Shown here: piece after piece, positions 34,381 through 45,635 of the stretch | Layout of the letters: every line of letters starts with the position of its first letter | Position numbering within the stretch: position 1 is the first letter of the stretch | Assembly (NCBI GenBank): GCA_015057445.1 | Contig: SVEI01000012.1 | Span: 1 to 52,474 of the forward strand | DNA length: 52,474 nucleotides | Source of the DNA: Lachnospiraceae bacterium | GTDB lineage: Bacteria; Bacillota; Clostridia; Lachnospirales; Lachnospiraceae | Reading direction: 5' to 3' | The notes under the pieces: generated by a model | What the model saw: only the letters and a program-made list of their open reading frames with translations | Database searches by the model: none | What the model was told of the DNA's origin: nothing | Program-made: the position numbers and the translations under genes

Positions 34381-35433
34381 ATGGAGCTTGACGAGCGTAA
34401 GAAAAAGATTCTTAAAGCTGTCATTGCTAACTATCTAGAAACTGGTGAACCGGTTGGTTCAAGGACAATTTCAAAGTATACTGATTTAGACTTGAATTTA
34501 AGTTCGGCTACAATTCGTAACGAGATGGCCGACCTTGAAGAACTAGGCTATATAGTATCTCCACATACCTCCGCAGGTAGAGTTCCTACAGATAAGGGTT
34601 ATAGATTTTATGTAGATAACCTTATGGAGGAAAAGGAAGAGATTGAAGAGGTTAAAAGTTCACTTCTTGAGCGAGTTGATAGAATGGAACTTATGCTGAA
34701 GCAGGTTGCAAAGGTTTTGGCTTATAACACTAATTATGCAACTATGGTTACAGCACCTAATTATAGGAAAACAGTGAAATTCATACAGCTTTCTCAGGTG
34801 GATTTAGATAATCTTCTGGCAGTTATTGTTGTAGAGGGAAATATTATTAAGAATCAGATGATTCCTGTGAATGTACCTTTAGATAATGAAGATGTATTGA
34901 AGTTTAATATTCTTCTTAATACATTTTTACAGGGTGCAGCCCTTGAGGATATAAACCTTGAGATGATACAAGCCATGAAGAAACAAGCTGGAGAGTACGA
35001 GGTTATACTTGATCAGATATTCCAAGGAATTGTAGAAGCCATACATGAGGCTAATGAATTGGAAATCTACACAAGTGGTGCTACTAATATACTAAAGTAT
35101 CCTGAACTTGGAGATATTAGTAAAACCAGTGAATTACTAGAAACCTTTGAGAATAAGAATGAGCTTTCACATCTGTTGGAGAAATCAATTAATAGTGAGA
35201 GTGAGGAAGGAATTCAGGTTTATATAGGTGATGAGACACCAGTTCAGAATATGAAAGATTGTTCTTTAGTCACGGCAACATATAAGATGCCTGAGGGAGC
35301 AACAGGAACAATAGGAATTATTGGTCCAAAACGAATGGACTACAAAAAGGTAGTTAGTACACTTAAGAATTTAACTATTGAGTTAGATGACATATTTAAG
35401 AAGGGAAAAGGAGAGAACACTGATGGCAACTAA
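34381..35433 (+). CDS. hrcA: Heat-inducible transcription repressor HrcA
   Basis: Repressor that binds CIRCE, with folding dependent on chaperonin in studied species. 350 residues. The N-terminal winged helix (about 1-70) has KKILKAVIANYLETGEPVGS and LSSATIRNEMADLEELGYIV; SPHTSAGRVPTDKGYRFYVD is the classical HrcA signature. A GAF-like dimerisation core follows, with the C-terminal GTIGIIGPKRMDYKKV. SD AGGAGGGA lies just upstream of the ATG. The grpE start lies inside the hrcA end (11-base overlap), so they are coupled. Regulation by the CIRCE at 34330 is expected. Confidence 0.97.
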   Translation: MELDERKKKILKAVIANYLETGEPVGSRTISKYTDLDLNLSSATIRNEMADLEELGYIVSPHTSAGRVPTDKGYRFYVDNLMEEKEEIEEVKSSLLERVDRMELMLKQVAKVLAYNTNYATMVTAPNYRKTVKFIQLSQVDLDNLLAVIVVEGNIIKNQMIPVNVPLDNEDVLKFNILLNTFLQGAALEDINLEMIQAMKKQAGEYEVILDQIFQGIVEAIHEANELEIYTSGATNILKYPELGDISKTSELLETFENKNELSHLLEKSINSESEEGIQVYIGDETPVQNMKDCSLVTATYKMPEGATGTIGIIGPKRMDYKKVVSTLKNLTIELDDIFKKGKGENTDGN

Positions 35434-36071
35434 GAAGGTTAAGCAGACAGGTGCTGATGAGATAGTTGAAGAGTTAAATGTAACAGATGATGCTCCTGTT
35501 AGTGAGGGCACAGATGTTAATATTAACGTTACACAGGAAGTATCTGCAGATAATCCAGAGGCGGTAGAGGCAGCAATGCCAAAGCCAGTACCAAAGGGAA
35601 GCAGACGTGGAAGTAAGGCGCTTCAGCTTGAACTTGAAAGAACAAAGGAACTTGCACAGGATAATGAAGATAAGTACAAGAGACTTTTGGCTGAGTTCGA
35701 GAATGCGAGACAAAGAACTGAAAAAGAATCAAAGAAGATGTACGATATAGGAGCTAAGGAAGTTTTAGAAAAGCTTCTTCCTATTGTAGATAATTTTGAG
35801 AGAGCTATTATGATGATTCCTGAAGAAGATAAGGATAGAAGCTTCGAGCAGGGTGTAGATATGATATACAAGCAGCTTATGAGTACTTTAGAGGGAATTG
35901 GAGTAGCTGCAATGAATGCTGAAGGTAAAGAATTTGATGCTGATTTACACAATGCTGTTATTCATGTTGAGGATGAAAACTTCGGAGAGAACATTGTTGT
36001 AGAGGAGATGCAAAAGGGATATAAGTACAAAGACCAGGTGCTTAGACACAGCATGGTTAAGGTTGCAAACT

Positions 36072-36073
<2 letters not shown>
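35423..36073 (+). CDS. grpE: Nucleotide exchange factor GrpE
   Basis: Exchanges ADP for ATP on DnaK. 216 residues from ATG 35423, which has SD AAAGGAGAG; a longer in-frame start inside hrcA (35387) is unlikely. A disordered acidic N-terminus (1-60) is followed by a coiled coil (about 70-120, LELERTKELAQDNEDKYKRLLAEFENAR) and the C-terminal beta domain (GVAAMNAEGKEFDADLHNAVIHVED and RHSMVKVAN). It overlaps hrcA by 11 bases. Its stop codon TGA overlaps the first base of a GC-rich repeat element that separates it from dnaK. Confidence 0.96.
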
Positions 36074-38173
<2,100 letters not shown>

Positions 38174-38190
38174 GTAACGATTAGTAGATG

Positions 38191-38240
38191 TGAGCAAAAT
38201 ATTTCACCTGATAAAATTATCAGGTGAGAATATAAGCTCA
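38191..38240 (+). promoter_or_regulatory. Nested hairpin between dnaK and dnaJ
   Basis: Inner stem TCACCTGAT / ATCAGGTGA (38204-38212 with 38219-38227, 6-nt loop) within outer TGAGC / GCTCA (38191-38195 with 38236-38240). There is no T-run, so it is a candidate RNA processing or stability element that would lower dnaJ relative to dnaK, not a terminator. Confidence 0.5.
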
Positions 38241-38282
38241 TATAGTAGTACAGTATAAAATAAATTATAAGGGTGAATTCAG

Positions 38283-39446
38283 ATGGCTGATAAGAGAGAT
38301 TATTATGAAGTGCTTGGCGTAACTAAAGGTGCTACTGATTCAGAGATTAAGAAAGCGTACCGTGTAGTTGCGAAGAAATATCATCCGGATACAAATCCAG
38401 GTGATACAGAAGCAGAAGAAAAATTTAAAGAAGCAGCAGAAGCATATGCAATCCTTTCAGACCCTGAGAAGAAGGCAAAGTATGATCAGTATGGTCATGC
38501 GGCATTTGATCAAAATGGTGGTCCAGGTGGATTTGGTGGATTTGATTTTGCTGATATGGGAGATATCTTTGGAGATATTTTCGGAGATATGTTTGGTGGT
38601 GGTTCGAGAAATCGTCAGCAGACAGGACCTATTAAAGGTGCAAATATAAAGACAACTGTAAGAGTAAGCTTTGAAGAGGCTATATTTGGTACTCAGGAAG
38701 AACTTGAACTTCCGCTTAAAGATGAGTGTGATGTTTGTAATGGAAACGGTTGTCAGCCAGGACATCAACCTGAAACTTGTGGAAAGTGTGCTGGAAAGGG
38801 CCAGGTTGTATTTACACAACAATCGCTTTTTGGTATGGCAAGAACTGTTCAAGCATGTCCAGATTGTGGTGGCTCAGGTAAACTTATTAAGTTTAAGTGT
38901 AGTAATTGTGCAGGTTCTGGTTTCGTTAAGTCAAAAAAGAAAATCCAAGTTGCTGTACCAGCTGGTATAGATAATGGACAGAGTATACGTATAAGAGAAA
39001 AAGGTGAGCCTGGTTTAAATGGTGGTGGAAGAGGAGATCTTCTCGTTACTGTACTTGTTGACAGACATCCTTCTTTCCAGCGTCAGGAATATGATATTTA
39101 TTCTTCAGAACCAATTAGCTTTACTCAGGCAGCTCTTGGTGGTAAGGTTACAATTAATACTATTGATGGACCTTATGATTTGGAGATAAAGCCAGGTACT
39201 CAGACTGATACAAAGATAAAACTTAAAGGTAAAGGTGTACCTACTCTTCGTAATAAGACAGTTCGTGGTGACCATTATGTAACACTTGTTGTTCAGGTTC
39301 CAGACAAACTTACAGAGGAACAAAAGTCTATTCTTAACCAGTATGCAAATACAACAACTGTAAACGCGCGTTCTTCAAAGGACTCTGCTGGTGGATTTAG
39401 TTTTGGAGATCATAAGAAGAAAAAAGGATTTAAAAAAGGATTATAA
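38283..39446 (+). CDS. dnaJ: Molecular chaperone DnaJ (Hsp40)
   Basis: DnaK co-chaperone that stimulates ATP hydrolysis. 387 residues, type I. The J domain (about 1-70) contains the HPD motif in YHPDTNPGD; a Gly/Phe-rich linker ([17 protein letters not shown]) follows. Four zinc-binding CxxCxGxG repeats are present: [24 protein letters not shown] and CSNCAGSG. The C-terminal peptide-binding domain ends in [10 protein letters not shown]. The SD is AAGGGTG. prmA starts 6 bases after the stop. Confidence 0.98.
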   Translation: MADKRDYYEVLGVTKGATDSEIKKAYRVVAKKYHPDTNPGDTEAEEKFKEAAEAYAILSDPEKKAKYDQYGHAAFDQNGGPGGFGGFDFADMGDIFGDIFGDMFGGGSRNRQQTGPIKGANIKTTVRVSFEEAIFGTQEELELPLKDECDVCNGNGCQPGHQPETCGKCAGKGQVVFTQQSLFGMARTVQACPDCGGSGKLIKFKCSNCAGSGFVKSKKKIQVAVPAGIDNGQSIRIREKGEPGLNGGGRGDLLVTVLVDRHPSFQRQEYDIYSSEPISFTQAALGGKVTINTIDGPYDLEIKPGTQTDTKIKLKGKGVPTLRNKTVRGDHYVTLVVQVPDKLTEEQKSILNQYANTTTVNARSSKDSAGGFSFGDHKKKKGFKKGL

Positions 39447-39451
39447 ATAAT

Positions 39452-40423
39452 ATGGTGTGGACAAAATTAACAATCGATACTACTGTTGAAGCAGTAGATA
39501 TCCTTAGCGCTTTCTTAGATGATTTAGGCGTTGAGGGAGTAATGATTGAAGATAATGTTCCACTTACAGAGGAAGAAAAACAGGCTATGTTTGTAGATAT
39601 ACCTCTTATAGAAGGAGAGGATGATGGAACTGCAAAAGTTTCATGTTTTATAGATGATAGCTTTGATCTTGACACTTTAAAGGCGGATATAGTTGCAGAA
39701 CTTACCCGCCTTGAAGAGTTTTTACCTGTAGGTAGTAAGAACATTTCTTTGAGTAATACAGAGGATAAAGACTGGATAAATAACTGGAAACAATATTTCA
39801 AACCTTTTAGGTTATATGATAATATTGTTATTAAGCCAACATGGGAAGAACTTGATGATCTAAAAGAAGATGATATGGTTGTAGAAATTGACCCTGGAAT
39901 TGCTTTTGGTACAGGCTCTCATGAAACAACGAAACTTTGCATAGGTCAACTAAAAAAATATTTAAAGAGTGGGGATACAGTATTTGATGTAGGTTCTGGT
40001 AGTGGAATACTTTCTATTGTTAGTGTTTTACTTGGCGCGGGTTTTGTTCATGGAATGGATATTGATGAAGTTGCAGTTCGTTCTAGTATTGAAAACAGAG
40101 AAGTAAATAATATTAATGAAGACAAATTAGTATTAACATGTGGAAATCTTCTTGAAGGAAATGAAGATATATCCAAGATGGCTCTTGATGTTAATAATGG
40201 AAATAAGTACGATATAGTAGTTGCAAATATACTTGCAGATGTAATTATTCCATTATCCGCAGTAATTAAGCCATTTCTTAAGGAAGATGGATATTTTATT
40301 ACTTCAGGAATTATAGATATGAAAGAAGAGGCTGTAAAAAATGCACTTGTTAGTAATGGTTTTGATATTATTGACATTGTGCATATGAATGACTGGGTAT
40401 CTATAATCGCAAAAATAGTATAA
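39452..40423 (+). CDS. prmA: Ribosomal protein L11 methyltransferase
   Basis: Trimethylates ribosomal protein L11. 323 residues. N-terminal targeting domain (about 1-100, VWTKLTIDTTVEAVDILSAF), linker NWKQYFKPFRLYDNIVIKPTW, then the class I methyltransferase domain with DPGIAFGTGSHETTKLC (conserved SAM/HETT motif), VFDVGSGSGILSI and VVANILADVI. It follows dnaJ by 6 bases and has no strong SD of its own, suggesting coupled translation. A strong terminator follows, so the heat-shock operon ends here; in Bacillus rsmE would be next. Confidence 0.95.
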   Translation: MVWTKLTIDTTVEAVDILSAFLDDLGVEGVMIEDNVPLTEEEKQAMFVDIPLIEGEDDGTAKVSCFIDDSFDLDTLKADIVAELTRLEEFLPVGSKNISLSNTEDKDWINNWKQYFKPFRLYDNIVIKPTWEELDDLKEDDMVVEIDPGIAFGTGSHETTKLCIGQLKKYLKSGDTVFDVGSGSGILSIVSVLLGAGFVHGMDIDEVAVRSSIENREVNNINEDKLVLTCGNLLEGNEDISKMALDVNNGNKYDIVVANILADVIIPLSAVIKPFLKEDGYFITSGIIDMKEEAVKNALVSNGFDIIDIVHMNDWVSIIAKIV

Positions 40424-40426
40424 ATT

Positions 40427-40456
40427 AAATGGGGGAATGATTCCCCCATTTTTATA
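40427..40456 (+). terminator. Terminator after prmA
   Basis: 11-bp perfect stem AAATGGGGGAA (40427-40437) with TTCCCCCATTT (40441-40451), 3-nt loop, and T-rich tail. Confidence 0.9.
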
Positions 40457-40526
40457 TTTTTGTAGAAAAATGATGAATGTTGGTATATAATTTAAATGTT
40501 GAGTTTATGAAAGGTGATGCATTGAT

Positions 40527-42065
40527 ATGAAAAATAAGGTATTGATTACATTCATTATATGTTCTTTGGTTATTAGTTCGGTTTTAAATATTAATCAAGT
40601 TGTTTTTGCAAGTGAATATGATGTTACAAGTACAAGTAGTGACAGTATAATTGATGAAGCTCAATTAATAGCAGCAGCTAATGAAGAACATTCTGAGACT
40701 ATTTCTTATTATGTTCATCAACAAAGCTACGGAGATACTTCACCTGTTTCGTCTGGTGGAATTGCGGGTAATTGTGGTACTAATAAGCGATTAGAAGCGA
40801 TTTATATTTCTAGAACTTCTATGGAAAATAGTGATGTTGATGGCTCTATTAGATATTCGGCTCATTGTCAAAGCATAGGATGGACTGATTGGGTCTGCGA
40901 TGGGGCTATGGCAGGTACATCTGGTAAGTCAAAAAGATTGGAAGCAATTAAGATAGAACTTACAGACCAGTTAGCAGAGCAATTTGACATTTACTATAAG
41001 ACATATATGTCTAATTGTGGATGGCTTGATTGGGCAAAGAATGGAGAGGTTTCTGGTACAGTAGGATATGGAGCTACAATTGAGGCTATTCAAGTTTTGT
41101 TAGTATTGAAAAATTCAGAAAATGCCCCAACCCAGGGAAGATATCAGTGCATATCTACAGATAACTTAAATGACATATTTTATTCTGGACATGTCCAAAC
41201 GTATGGTGATTTACCACAGGTGTCAAATGGTGCTAGATTTGGAACAACAGGACAGAAAAAAAGATTAGAGGCAATTAAAATTAAATTATCTCATGGGTCG
41301 GATGAAATGTATGGAACTGTAAAGTATAGAGTACATTGTCAATCCTATGGTTGGATGAATGAAGTTAAAGAAAATACTTCTGCTGGTACAACAGGAGAAT
41401 CCAAAAGATTAGAAGCTATATCAATTTCTCTGTCAGGAGATATTGCAACATATTGTGATATATATTACAGAGTCCATTGCCAGTCATTTGGTTGGTTGAA
41501 TTGGGCAAAGAATGGAAGTTACGCTGGTACAGCAGGGTATTCAAAAAGAATAGAAGCAATTGAAATTAAAATATTACCAAAGGGTAGTGCTGCTCCGGTT
41601 GGTAGTAAAAACAGCTTTTACGATAAAAATACATCAAATATAACAGATGGATATTTGCTTCTAGAACCTCATCTTGATAGCGTTATATCAAAGTATACCA
41701 ATAGTTCTATGACAAAGTCACAGAAATTAAAAGCAGTTTATGACTATGTAAGAAAAAATTATACATACAGAACGTTATCGAATGATTGTCCGTCTAATTT
41801 TTTATATCATGAATATTATGCATATCAGACAATTACAACAGGTAGTGGCAACTGTTATGGAATGAATTTCCTCTTTGGACATTTGGCAAAAAAAGTAGGA
41901 TATAATGATGTTAAATTTATAAAAGGATATGTGGGTACTAGAAGAGATCCACATGGTTGGGTAGAAATTGATGGACTTATATATGATCCAGAACTTAATT
42001 ATGCTAATGGTGTAGATTTATTTGGTGTAAAAAATGGAACCCCGTATATTTATTACTATCATTAA
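40527..42065 (+). CDS. Exported ChW-repeat protein with transglutaminase-like domain
   Basis: 512 residues. Signal peptide 1-29 (ITFIICSLVISSVLNINQVVFA). Residues about 55-357 hold two triplets of ChW repeats (SYGD, WTDW, LDWAKNG, KRLEAI) of the same design as in the amidase at 26034. The C-terminal part (about 370-512) is a transglutaminase-like domain with the Cys-His-Asp triad: Cys443 in GSGNCYGMNF, His476 in DPHGWVEI, Asp487 in IYDPELN. Such domains can be proteases, transglutaminases or inactive binding modules. It lies first in the 5-kb block inserted between prmA and rsmE, 83 bases before the MBOAT gene. A possible -10 TATAAT lies at 40486-40491. Confidence 0.9.
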   Translation: MKNKVLITFIICSLVISSVLNINQVVFASEYDVTSTSSDSIIDEAQLIAAANEEHSETISYYVHQQSYGDTSPVSSGGIAGNCGTNKRLEAIYISRTSMENSDVDGSIRYSAHCQSIGWTDWVCDGAMAGTSGKSKRLEAIKIELTDQLAEQFDIYYKTYMSNCGWLDWAKNGEVSGTVGYGATIEAIQVLLVLKNSENAPTQGRYQCISTDNLNDIFYSGHVQTYGDLPQVSNGARFGTTGQKKRLEAIKIKLSHGSDEMYGTVKYRVHCQSYGWMNEVKENTSAGTTGESKRLEAISISLSGDIATYCDIYYRVHCQSFGWLNWAKNGSYAGTAGYSKRIEAIEIKILPKGSAAPVGSKNSFYDKNTSNITDGYLLLEPHLDSVISKYTNSSMTKSQKLKAVYDYVRKNYTYRTLSNDCPSNFLYHEYYAYQTITTGSGNCYGMNFLFGHLAKKVGYNDVKFIKGYVGTRRDPHGWVEIDGLIYDPELNYANGVDLFGVKNGTPYIYYYH

Positions 42066-42148
42066 AAAATATTATGTAGCGTATAAATCATAATTTTTGA
42101 TTATTTCATAAATTTTATATCGTTATTTTTTATAATTATAGGTGTGAA

Positions 42149-43567
42149 ATGGTATTTAGTAGTATTTCTTTCTTGTGTGGATTTTTGTTTATAGTTTTTG
42201 TTCTATACTCAATTATTCCATGGCTTACAATTAAAAACTTGTTACTGATTATTTTTAGTTTGATATTTTATTCAGTTGGAGAACCAGTATATGTATTCTT
42301 GATGCTGGGTATGTCCTTGCTAAATTACTTATTAGGCTTGGTAATTGGTAAATCTAACAAGGGAAGAAAATTTTGGTTAGTTTTATCTGTTGTTGCAAAT
42401 GTAGGTGTTTTGTTTGTTTTTAAATATGTTAATTTTGTGATTTCCAATATTAATAACATGTTTAGTTCAGATATTCCACTTACTAATATAGTAATGCCGA
42501 TAGGTATTTCTTTCTTTACATTTCAAGCTATGTCATATGTTATTGATGTATATAGGAAAGACTGTGAGTACCAGAAAAATTTTTTCAATGTATTATTATA
42601 CATATCATTTTTTCCACAGTTAATAGCTGGTCCTATCATTAAGTATCATGATTTGGAGAAAGAGATTACTGATAGAAAGCAAACAGTTGATGACGTTGAA
42701 AGCGGAATTAGACGATTTATAATAGGTTTGACAAAGAAGGTCATAATATCAAATGCTGTTGCTCAAGTTGTAGATAATCTAATGCTTGATGTGGAAGGAA
42801 TGACAGTACTGGCTGCTTGGATAATGGCTATAGGCTATGCTTTGCAAATATACTATGATTTTAGCGGTTACAGTGACATGGCTATTGGACTTGGCAGAAT
42901 GTTTGGATTCCATTTTAAAGAGAATTTTGACTATCCATATAGTTCAACTAGTATTAAAGAGTTTTGGAGAAGATGGCATATATCATTGTCTACATGGTTT
43001 AAAGAATATGTATATATACCACTAGGTGGTAATAGAAAGGGTAAAGCTTGGACTGTAATTAATAAGTATATAGTATTTTTCTTAACTGGATTTTGGCATG
43101 GAGCCAATTGGACCTTCGTTCTTTGGGGATTAATACATGGTACATTTTCTGTTATAGAAGAAGGTACCAAATTTAACATAAATAATGTTAAATTTAAAGC
43201 AGTAAGATATGTTTATACAATGTTGATTGTTGTATTGGCCTTTGTTATTTTTAGAGCTGATACTGTTGCCCAGGCAATGGATATTATTTCAAAGATGTTT
43301 GTTTTCGGTGTATCTGATGGAGCTAGCAATATATATTTACTATCGCAGATGACACCTTTTAAGATATTTGCATTTTTGTTAGGAATAATATTTATGTTCC
43401 CATGGGTTGACAAATTATGGAATAAACTTAAAAACAATGAGAATAAAGTAAAAGCATATAATGCGGTTTACATAATTACTGGAATTGTATTGATGATATG
43501 TTTAATGTTTTGCATTATTACTCTTGCTTCAGATTCCTATAATCCATTTATTTATTTTAGATTTTAA
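42149..43567 (+). CDS. MBOAT family membrane O-acyltransferase (AlgI/DltB-like)
   Basis: Polytopic membrane enzyme that moves an acetyl or other acyl group to a surface polymer. 472 residues with about 11 hydrophobic helices. The MBOAT hallmark is present: FPQLIAGPIIKYHDL, YDFSGYSDMAIGLGRMFGF, FWRRWHISLSTWFKEYVYIPLGGNRKG, and FLTGFWHGANWTFVLWGLIHG, where His317 is the catalytic residue. These match AlgI (alginate) and PatA types more than DltB. SD AGGTGTGA precedes the ATG. The following gene, an SGNH-like partner, starts 9 bases on, the arrangement seen for AlgI-AlgJ/AlgX and PatA-PatB systems. Confidence 0.92.
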   Translation: MVFSSISFLCGFLFIVFVLYSIIPWLTIKNLLLIIFSLIFYSVGEPVYVFLMLGMSLLNYLLGLVIGKSNKGRKFWLVLSVVANVGVLFVFKYVNFVISNINNMFSSDIPLTNIVMPIGISFFTFQAMSYVIDVYRKDCEYQKNFFNVLLYISFFPQLIAGPIIKYHDLEKEITDRKQTVDDVESGIRRFIIGLTKKVIISNAVAQVVDNLMLDVEGMTVLAAWIMAIGYALQIYYDFSGYSDMAIGLGRMFGFHFKENFDYPYSSTSIKEFWRRWHISLSTWFKEYVYIPLGGNRKGKAWTVINKYIVFFLTGFWHGANWTFVLWGLIHGTFSVIEEGTKFNINNVKFKAVRYVYTMLIVVLAFVIFRADTVAQAMDIISKMFVFGVSDGASNIYLLSQMTPFKIFAFLLGIIFMFPWVDKLWNKLKNNENKVKAYNAVYIITGIVLMICLMFCIITLASDSYNPFIYFRF

Positions 43568-43576
43568 AGGGGTATT

Positions 43577-44995
43577 ATGAAAGCTTTTAAAATTATATTT
43601 ATAAACTTATTTTTAATAATAATTGCAATACCTTTGGTAGGTCTGTTGTGGTATGAAGAACCAGAGGTTACGGAGAATAAAGTTCTGGCAAGTCAACCTG
43701 AAATAATTGTTGATAATAAACTCAATTTAAAGTTTTTTGCCGACTTGGAATCATATTTCTCAGATCATTTTGCATATAGACAAGAACTTGTAACAACGAA
43801 TGCTATTATTAAAAGCTATGTTTTTGCTGAATCAAGTGAGGACTTAGCGATTGTTGGAAAAGATGGTTGGCTATATTTGCGAGTTTCGTTGGAAGACTAT
43901 CAAGGTACTAATGTTGCATCAAGTCGAGGCCTTAATAATATGGCTAAAACACTTAGTCTGATGCAAGAATATGTAGAAAGCTTAGGTGCTAAGTTTGTAT
44001 TTTCTTGTGCTCCAAATAAGAATACATTATATCCAGAGTATATGCCATATTACTATAGAGTGTATGATAAATATAGTAATTTGGATTTACTTACAACAAA
44101 GATGAATTCGTATAATGTTAATTATGTTGATTTGCAAGGAATGTTCGAAAAAGAAGAGGAGATACTCTATCATAAAGGAGATTCCCATTGGAATAACAAA
44201 GGGGCTGCTATGGTCCAGGATGCTATATTAGATAAAATTAATGTAGACCATATAGATTTTAGTGATCTAGAATATACTACATATGACACTTTTGAAGGGG
44301 ATATAGACAAAATTCTATATCCACTTGATAGGCATACCGAAGTTGAATATGACTATTCACAGTATTTTGCTTATGAATATATAACACCTATGACAGATAC
44401 ACCTATAGTTGAACAACCAATAGTTGAAACAACAAATAATAATCCATCTAGAGGTAATTTGCTTTGTTTTAGAGATTCATTTGGTAATTCGTTGCTACCT
44501 TTTATGGCAAATGAATTTAATTATAGCTGTTTTAGTAAGAATGTTCCTTATAGATTAGATGATGTTTATAATAAAAGTATAAATGTGTGTGTTATTGAAT
44601 TAGTAGAACGTAACCTTATTCAGCTGATTAAGATGGCACCAATTATGCCAGCACCGCTTAGAAATTTTAATGAAGAATGTGAAGAATATCATAGTGATTC
44701 AACTACATTAGAGATATCTTCCTATGATTGTTATTATAAATTGATGGGTGAAGTGGACAAAAAGTATGTATCAGATTCATCGCCTATCTATATTAGATTG
44801 TCATCAGATAGTGGTGTGTATGTTGTTGAGGCATTTCCAACAGATGATGATTATCAGGGCTCAAATGTAAGTGATTATGGTTATACAGCATATTTAAATA
44901 AAAGTTCTTTGCCTTCTGGAGAATTTACTATTGAAATTATTACCGAGAATGGTGTATATTATAAAATGGTTTGTAAAGATACAATTAAATTTTAA
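43577..44995 (+). CDS. AlgJ/AlgX/DHHW-like SGNH acyltransferase, partner of the MBOAT protein
   Basis: 472 residues with an N-terminal membrane anchor (IIFINLFLIIIAIPLVGLLWY, about 5-25). The extracytoplasmic SGNH-like domain contains YFSDHFAYRQELV, VGKDGWLYL, GDSHWNNKGAAM with Asp202 and His204, and LCFRDSFGNSLLPF with Ser301, giving the Ser/Asp/His set used by AlgJ/AlgX and DHHW proteins. It would take the acyl group passed across the membrane by the MBOAT protein and put it on a sugar. It starts 9 bases after the MBOAT gene with SD AAGGGG. No polysaccharide synthase or glycosyltransferase gene is nearby, so the acceptor is unknown. Confidence 0.85.
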   Translation: MKAFKIIFINLFLIIIAIPLVGLLWYEEPEVTENKVLASQPEIIVDNKLNLKFFADLESYFSDHFAYRQELVTTNAIIKSYVFAESSEDLAIVGKDGWLYLRVSLEDYQGTNVASSRGLNNMAKTLSLMQEYVESLGAKFVFSCAPNKNTLYPEYMPYYYRVYDKYSNLDLLTTKMNSYNVNYVDLQGMFEKEEEILYHKGDSHWNNKGAAMVQDAILDKINVDHIDFSDLEYTTYDTFEGDIDKILYPLDRHTEVEYDYSQYFAYEYITPMTDTPIVEQPIVETTNNNPSRGNLLCFRDSFGNSLLPFMANEFNYSCFSKNVPYRLDDVYNKSINVCVIELVERNLIQLIKMAPIMPAPLRNFNEECEEYHSDSTTLEISSYDCYYKLMGEVDKKYVSDSSPIYIRLSSDSGVYVVEAFPTDDDYQGSNVSDYGYTAYLNKSSLPSGEFTIEIITENGVYYKMVCKDTIKF

Positions 44996-45019
44996 ATATA
45001 CAAAAGGAGTAATTTACTG

Positions 45020-45496
45020 ATGAAAAGAAAAATTGCAACATTATTAATTTCAAGTTTATTATTAATTGGATTAGTTGCTTGTGGTACAAAAGAAGATGAT
45101 TCTAAAGCAACACCTTCAGATGCAACAGAAACAGATGCTAGTGCTTTAGATGCTACAACAACTACAGAGGAAGCTACTACTGAAAAAACAACTACAGAAA
45201 AGACTACAGAGGCAACTACTGAAGAAGCAACAGAGGAAGTAACAACAGCAGCGTCGGCAACAACAGTAGCTCCGGTAACAACAGCAGCACCAGCAACAAC
45301 AGCAGCACCGGCAACAACAGCAGCACCAGCAACAACAGCAGCGCCGGCAACAACAGCGGCGCCAGCAACAACAGCGGCTCCAGCAGTAACTGAAGCTGTT
45401 ACTGAGGAAAGATATATCATTTCTCAGACACCAAATTGTGATAAAGGTGGGTATGATATTGTATGGAGTGATGGAACTGTAGAGTGGATTCCATAA
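45020..45496 (+). CDS. Lipoprotein with Thr/Ala/Pro tandem repeats
   Basis: 158 residues. The signal peptide ends in the lipobox LVAC, with Cys21 as the lipidated residue. A Thr/Glu-rich segment (about 25-78) is followed by seven ATTAAP-type repeats (about 80-121), coded by an 18-bp tandem repeat, giving a long, extended, low-complexity stalk. A short C-terminal globular segment follows, RYIISQTPNCDKGGYDIVWSDG. Such stalks hold a domain away from the membrane across the wall. SD AAAAGGAG precedes the ATG. It lies 24 bases after the AlgJ-like gene, so it is probably part of the same transcript; a terminator follows. I do not recognise the C-terminal domain. Confidence 0.85.
   Translation: MKRKIATLLISSLLLIGLVACGTKEDDSKATPSDATETDASALDATTTTEEATTEKTTTEKTTEATTEEATEEVTTAASATTVAPVTTAAPATTAAPATTAAPATTAAPATTAAPATTAAPAVTEAVTEERYIISQTPNCDKGGYDIVWSDGTVEWIP
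45257..45382 (+). repeat. 18-bp tandem repeat, seven copies, inside the lipoprotein gene
   Basis: The unit GCAACAACAGCAGCACCG with small changes occurs seven times and codes for Ala-Thr-Thr-Ala-Ala-Pro units. Such in-frame repeats can change copy number by slippage and so change stalk length. Codons here (GCA, ACA, GCG) are unusually GC-rich for this genome. Confidence 0.9.
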
Positions 45497-45517
45497 GAGT
45501 TGTATATATAATAAATT

Positions 45518-45547
45518 AAGGGAGAACAAAGTGTTCTCCCTTTTAAT
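45518..45547 (+). terminator. Terminator after the surface cassette
   Basis: 11-bp perfect stem AAGGGAGAACA (45518-45528) with TGTTCTCCCTT (45532-45542), 3-nt loop, T-rich tail. It ends the transcript that begins with the ChW/transglutaminase or MBOAT gene. Confidence 0.9.
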
Positions 45548-45562
45548 TTAATTACAAATAAA

Positions 45563-45591
45563 TTGAATATGAATATAAAATATGATAAAAT
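45563..45591 (+). promoter_or_regulatory. Possible rsmE promoter
   Basis: TTGAAT (45563-45568), 17-bp spacer, TAAAAT (45586-45591), about 45 bases before the rsmE ATG. AT-rich context lowers confidence. Confidence 0.4.
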
Positions 45592-45635
45592 TAATAGATT
45601 TCAAAATAGATTGATATATGTAAGGAAGTAAAACA

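Noticed and set aside
45257-45382. A CRISPR array
   Set aside because: The repeats are 18 bp, directly adjacent without spacers, in frame and coding. No cas gene is present.
44992-45420. A - strand frame of AGAAVV repeats
   Set aside because: It is another antisense reading of the same 18-bp repeat, not an antifreeze-like or silk-like gene.
45146-45529. A very Cys-rich - strand frame (CCCWRRCCCRRCC)
   Set aside because: It is the antisense reading of the Ala/Thr repeat codons in the lipoprotein gene; the pattern follows from the 18-bp repeat and the frame has no ribosome site.
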